A stretch of DNA of 64,000 bases from CAWBKV01 sp041946675. GTDB taxonomy: Archaea; Halobacteriota; Methanosarcinia; Methanotrichales; Methanotrichaceae. The position numbers and the translations under genes were made by a program. The notes below the pieces were generated by a model. The model made no database searches. It was not told the origin of the DNA and saw only the letters and a program-made list of their open reading frames with translations. The stretch spans positions 76,960 through 140,959 of the forward strand of contig JBHGAU010000002.1 in NCBI GenBank assembly GCA_041946675.1. The letters are read 5' to 3'. Shown in pieces: positions 62,814 to 64,000 of this stretch (its first letter is position 1; the number at the start of each line of letters is the position of its first letter).

Positions 62814-63722
62814 TTATAAATCCGTTTTACTGAATATCCATTCTCCCTCAACGCTTATCTGATTTGGCAATCCTCCAAACCTCCCCCTCAAAATCAGATC
62901 CCCAAGCTCCTCCCGCATCACCCTGGCAATCCCAATTATCGATGTCGTCGGCCTTGCATTCACATCCACCGCCCTTGGCAGATCCCCGACCACAAAATCT
63001 ATTCCGGCGTATCCTCTCAGCCCTAAAACTCGGGCCGCCTTCTCCGCAGCTTCCCAGATTTCCGGGGCGCGCGGCGTGCGGTAAGGAACCTGGCTGCCGT
63101 TATAGCTGATCTCATTTTCATGGAACTCGATTAGCTGCCTGTTAATGGTAATAGGCAGAAACCTCTCGCCAACAACGAAGCTGGCACTCAGATGCAGGCC
63201 CTCATAATATTGTGTGGCGATATAGCCGTCAGGAGCACGAGAGCTTGATGAGATGTGCACACCCTCCGAGCCGCAACCGCAGCGGGGCTTTATGACATAT
63301 CTCTGGCATCCGCAAGCGCAGGGTTCAGGCCCTTCTGGGATTTCAGCTACCGGAACTCCGTTCTCTTTCAGCATTTTAGTACAATAGAGTTTATCTGCGC
63401 AGAGCCTTGCTGCTTCAGGGCTGGAGCCAAGGTTCACAGTATTCTTTTCCAATATCTCCAAAAAACGAGATTGCATATCATCTGGCGCTATCAACAGTCC
63501 TGCATCAGCCTTGACAGATCCGATAAAATCCTTGAAATCTTCAGGGCCTTTTATGAGAACCGGCTCTCCTGCGCTTATCTTTGGCCCTGAAGTAGGATAG
63601 ATGACATCATGGCTGCATCTCTGAAAGCTTGATACGAGCGTTGAGAGCATCGCCCTGCCCTCGACCTCATAGGTGCCGCCCATGCCGACGGCCGATGCGT
63701 ATTCAGCTACCAGTATTTTCAT
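62814..63722 (-). CDS. mfnD: ATP-grasp protein, probable tyramine-glutamate ligase
   Basis: A 302-residue ATP-grasp enzyme. The N-terminus MKILVAEYASAVG...VEGRAML matches MfnD, which joins glutamate to tyramine in methanofuran synthesis. RYVIKPRCGCGSEGV is the ATP-binding loop and AVDVNARPTTSIIG the metal-binding motif. A CACGCQ segment precedes the loop. Other ATP-grasp ligases are possible, but the N-terminal motif supports MfnD. Confidence 0.75.
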   Translation of the reverse strand: MKILVAEYASAVGMGGTYEVEGRAMLSTLVSSFQRCSHDVIYPTSGPKISAGEPVLIKGPEDFKDFIGSVKADAGLLIAPDDMQSRFLEILEKNTVNLGSSPEAARLCADKLYCTKMLKENGVPVAEIPEGPEPCACGCQRYVIKPRCGCGSEGVHISSSSRAPDGYIATQYYEGLHLSASFVVGERFLPITINRQLIEFHENEISYNGSQVPYRTPRAPEIWEAAEKAARVLGLRGYAGIDFVVGDLPRAVDVNARPTTSIIGIARVMREELGDLILRGRFGGLPNQISVEGEWIFSKTDL

Positions 63723-63872
63723 AGAACTTCAAGCTGCCTATCGCTGCAAACTATACTAATCTGATGCCATGGCAGTGCACGCAAGTGCTTGTGCTTACAT
63801 GATGCCATTCTTGATATGCAATTCATTAACAGACAAGTCTTAATATTGAACCTGACGGGGATCGGAGATCCA

Positions 63873-63986
63873 ATGGCAGGATATAGGCTCATCTACGACC
63901 TTGCGTTTCCGGGAGTCACAAAAGTTCTCGTTAACAGAAATTTACCCCTCTTCGAAGAGCCATTTTCTAAACCTATGTTTCAATGA
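63873..63986 (+). CDS. small ORF at the right edge
   Basis: A 37-codon frame (MAGYRLIYDLAFPGV...). The ATG has a GGAG site nearby and a TATA-like CTTAATATT (63838-63846) about 30 nt upstream, a promoter-like arrangement. The peptide is not recognised and may be a broken gene start or chance. Confidence 0.3.
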   Translation: MAGYRLIYDLAFPGVTKVLVNRNLPLFEEPFSKPMFQ

Positions 63987-64000
63987 TGATTTAACCGTTT

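Overview
The window comes from a methanogenic archaeon of the order Methanosarcinales, most likely a Methanothrix (Methanosaeta)-type acetate user; the genus is an inference. The support is: the cfbB-cfbC pair for coenzyme F430, an mfnD-like methanofuran ligase, a soluble heterodisulfide reductase operon (hdrA-mvhD fusion, ferredoxins, hdrC, hdrB), the methanogen homocysteine-synthesis pair (DUF39-CBS plus NIL-ferredoxin), a Methanosarcinales S-layer duplication protein, the chromosomal protein MC1, DUF1724 and DUF2551 proteins, and archaeal TFE, Spt5, PurP and stalk proteins. Many genes have a TATA-like element about 26 nt before the start codon, which points to leaderless mRNAs; others have a GGAGG or AGGTGAT Shine-Dalgarno site.

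Layout. 0-8 kb is accessory: a secreted SGNH hydrolase, a DUF4258/YgiT toxin-antitoxin-like pair lying between two copies of one promoter/start region, an orphan protein and a 1287-residue TPR protein. 8-24 kb is mostly core: homocysteine synthesis, three radical SAM proteins, two Hsp20 proteins, NreA, HisI, a CBS regulator, UMP kinase, a PurM-like protein, an HTH regulator and TFE. 24-32 kb holds a DUF2551 operon, a TPR protein, a phosphoribosyltransferase and the hdr operon. 32-46 kb has a response regulator, glycogen phosphorylase, an APC permease, a purP/double-SIS/phosphoesterase run, a divergent HisB, a secreted DJ-1 protein, the S-layer protein and cfbC-cfbB. 46-53.5 kb mixes core genes (S-adenosyl/inosylhomocysteine hydrolase, an APH kinase, the tRNA G10 methyltransferase) with more AT-rich genes (a flavoprotein, a DUF1724 regulator, a UbiA prenyltransferase). 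53.5-58 kb is the spt5-rpl11-rpl1-rplP0-rpl12 block with a divergent Cmi4-like HTH gene, a decayed copy of that gene's 3' end, and MC1. 58-64 kb has a CrtC-like secreted protein, a CysC-like kinase, a GAPDH-like protein, EndA and MfnD.

Genes that plausibly work together: the hdr operon (electron transfer between ferredoxin, an F420 or thiol donor and CoM-S-S-CoB), cfbB/cfbC (F430), mfnD (methanofuran), the homocysteine pair with the S-adenosyl/inosylhomocysteine hydrolase (methyl cycle), purP with hisI/hisB (purine and histidine), and the translation block.

Most notable observations: the duplicated promoter around the toxin-antitoxin-like pair; a hairpin that covers the Shine-Dalgarno site of rpl1; a tandem decayed copy of the 3' end of the Cmi4-like gene; interleaved divergent TATA boxes between nreA and hisI; long inverted repeats before two regulator genes; a HisB lacking several expected metal ligands; and a GAPDH-like protein that keeps the catalytic Cys region but not the usual dinucleotide-binding glycines. 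I saw no rRNA or tRNA gene, CRISPR array or intact insertion sequence.
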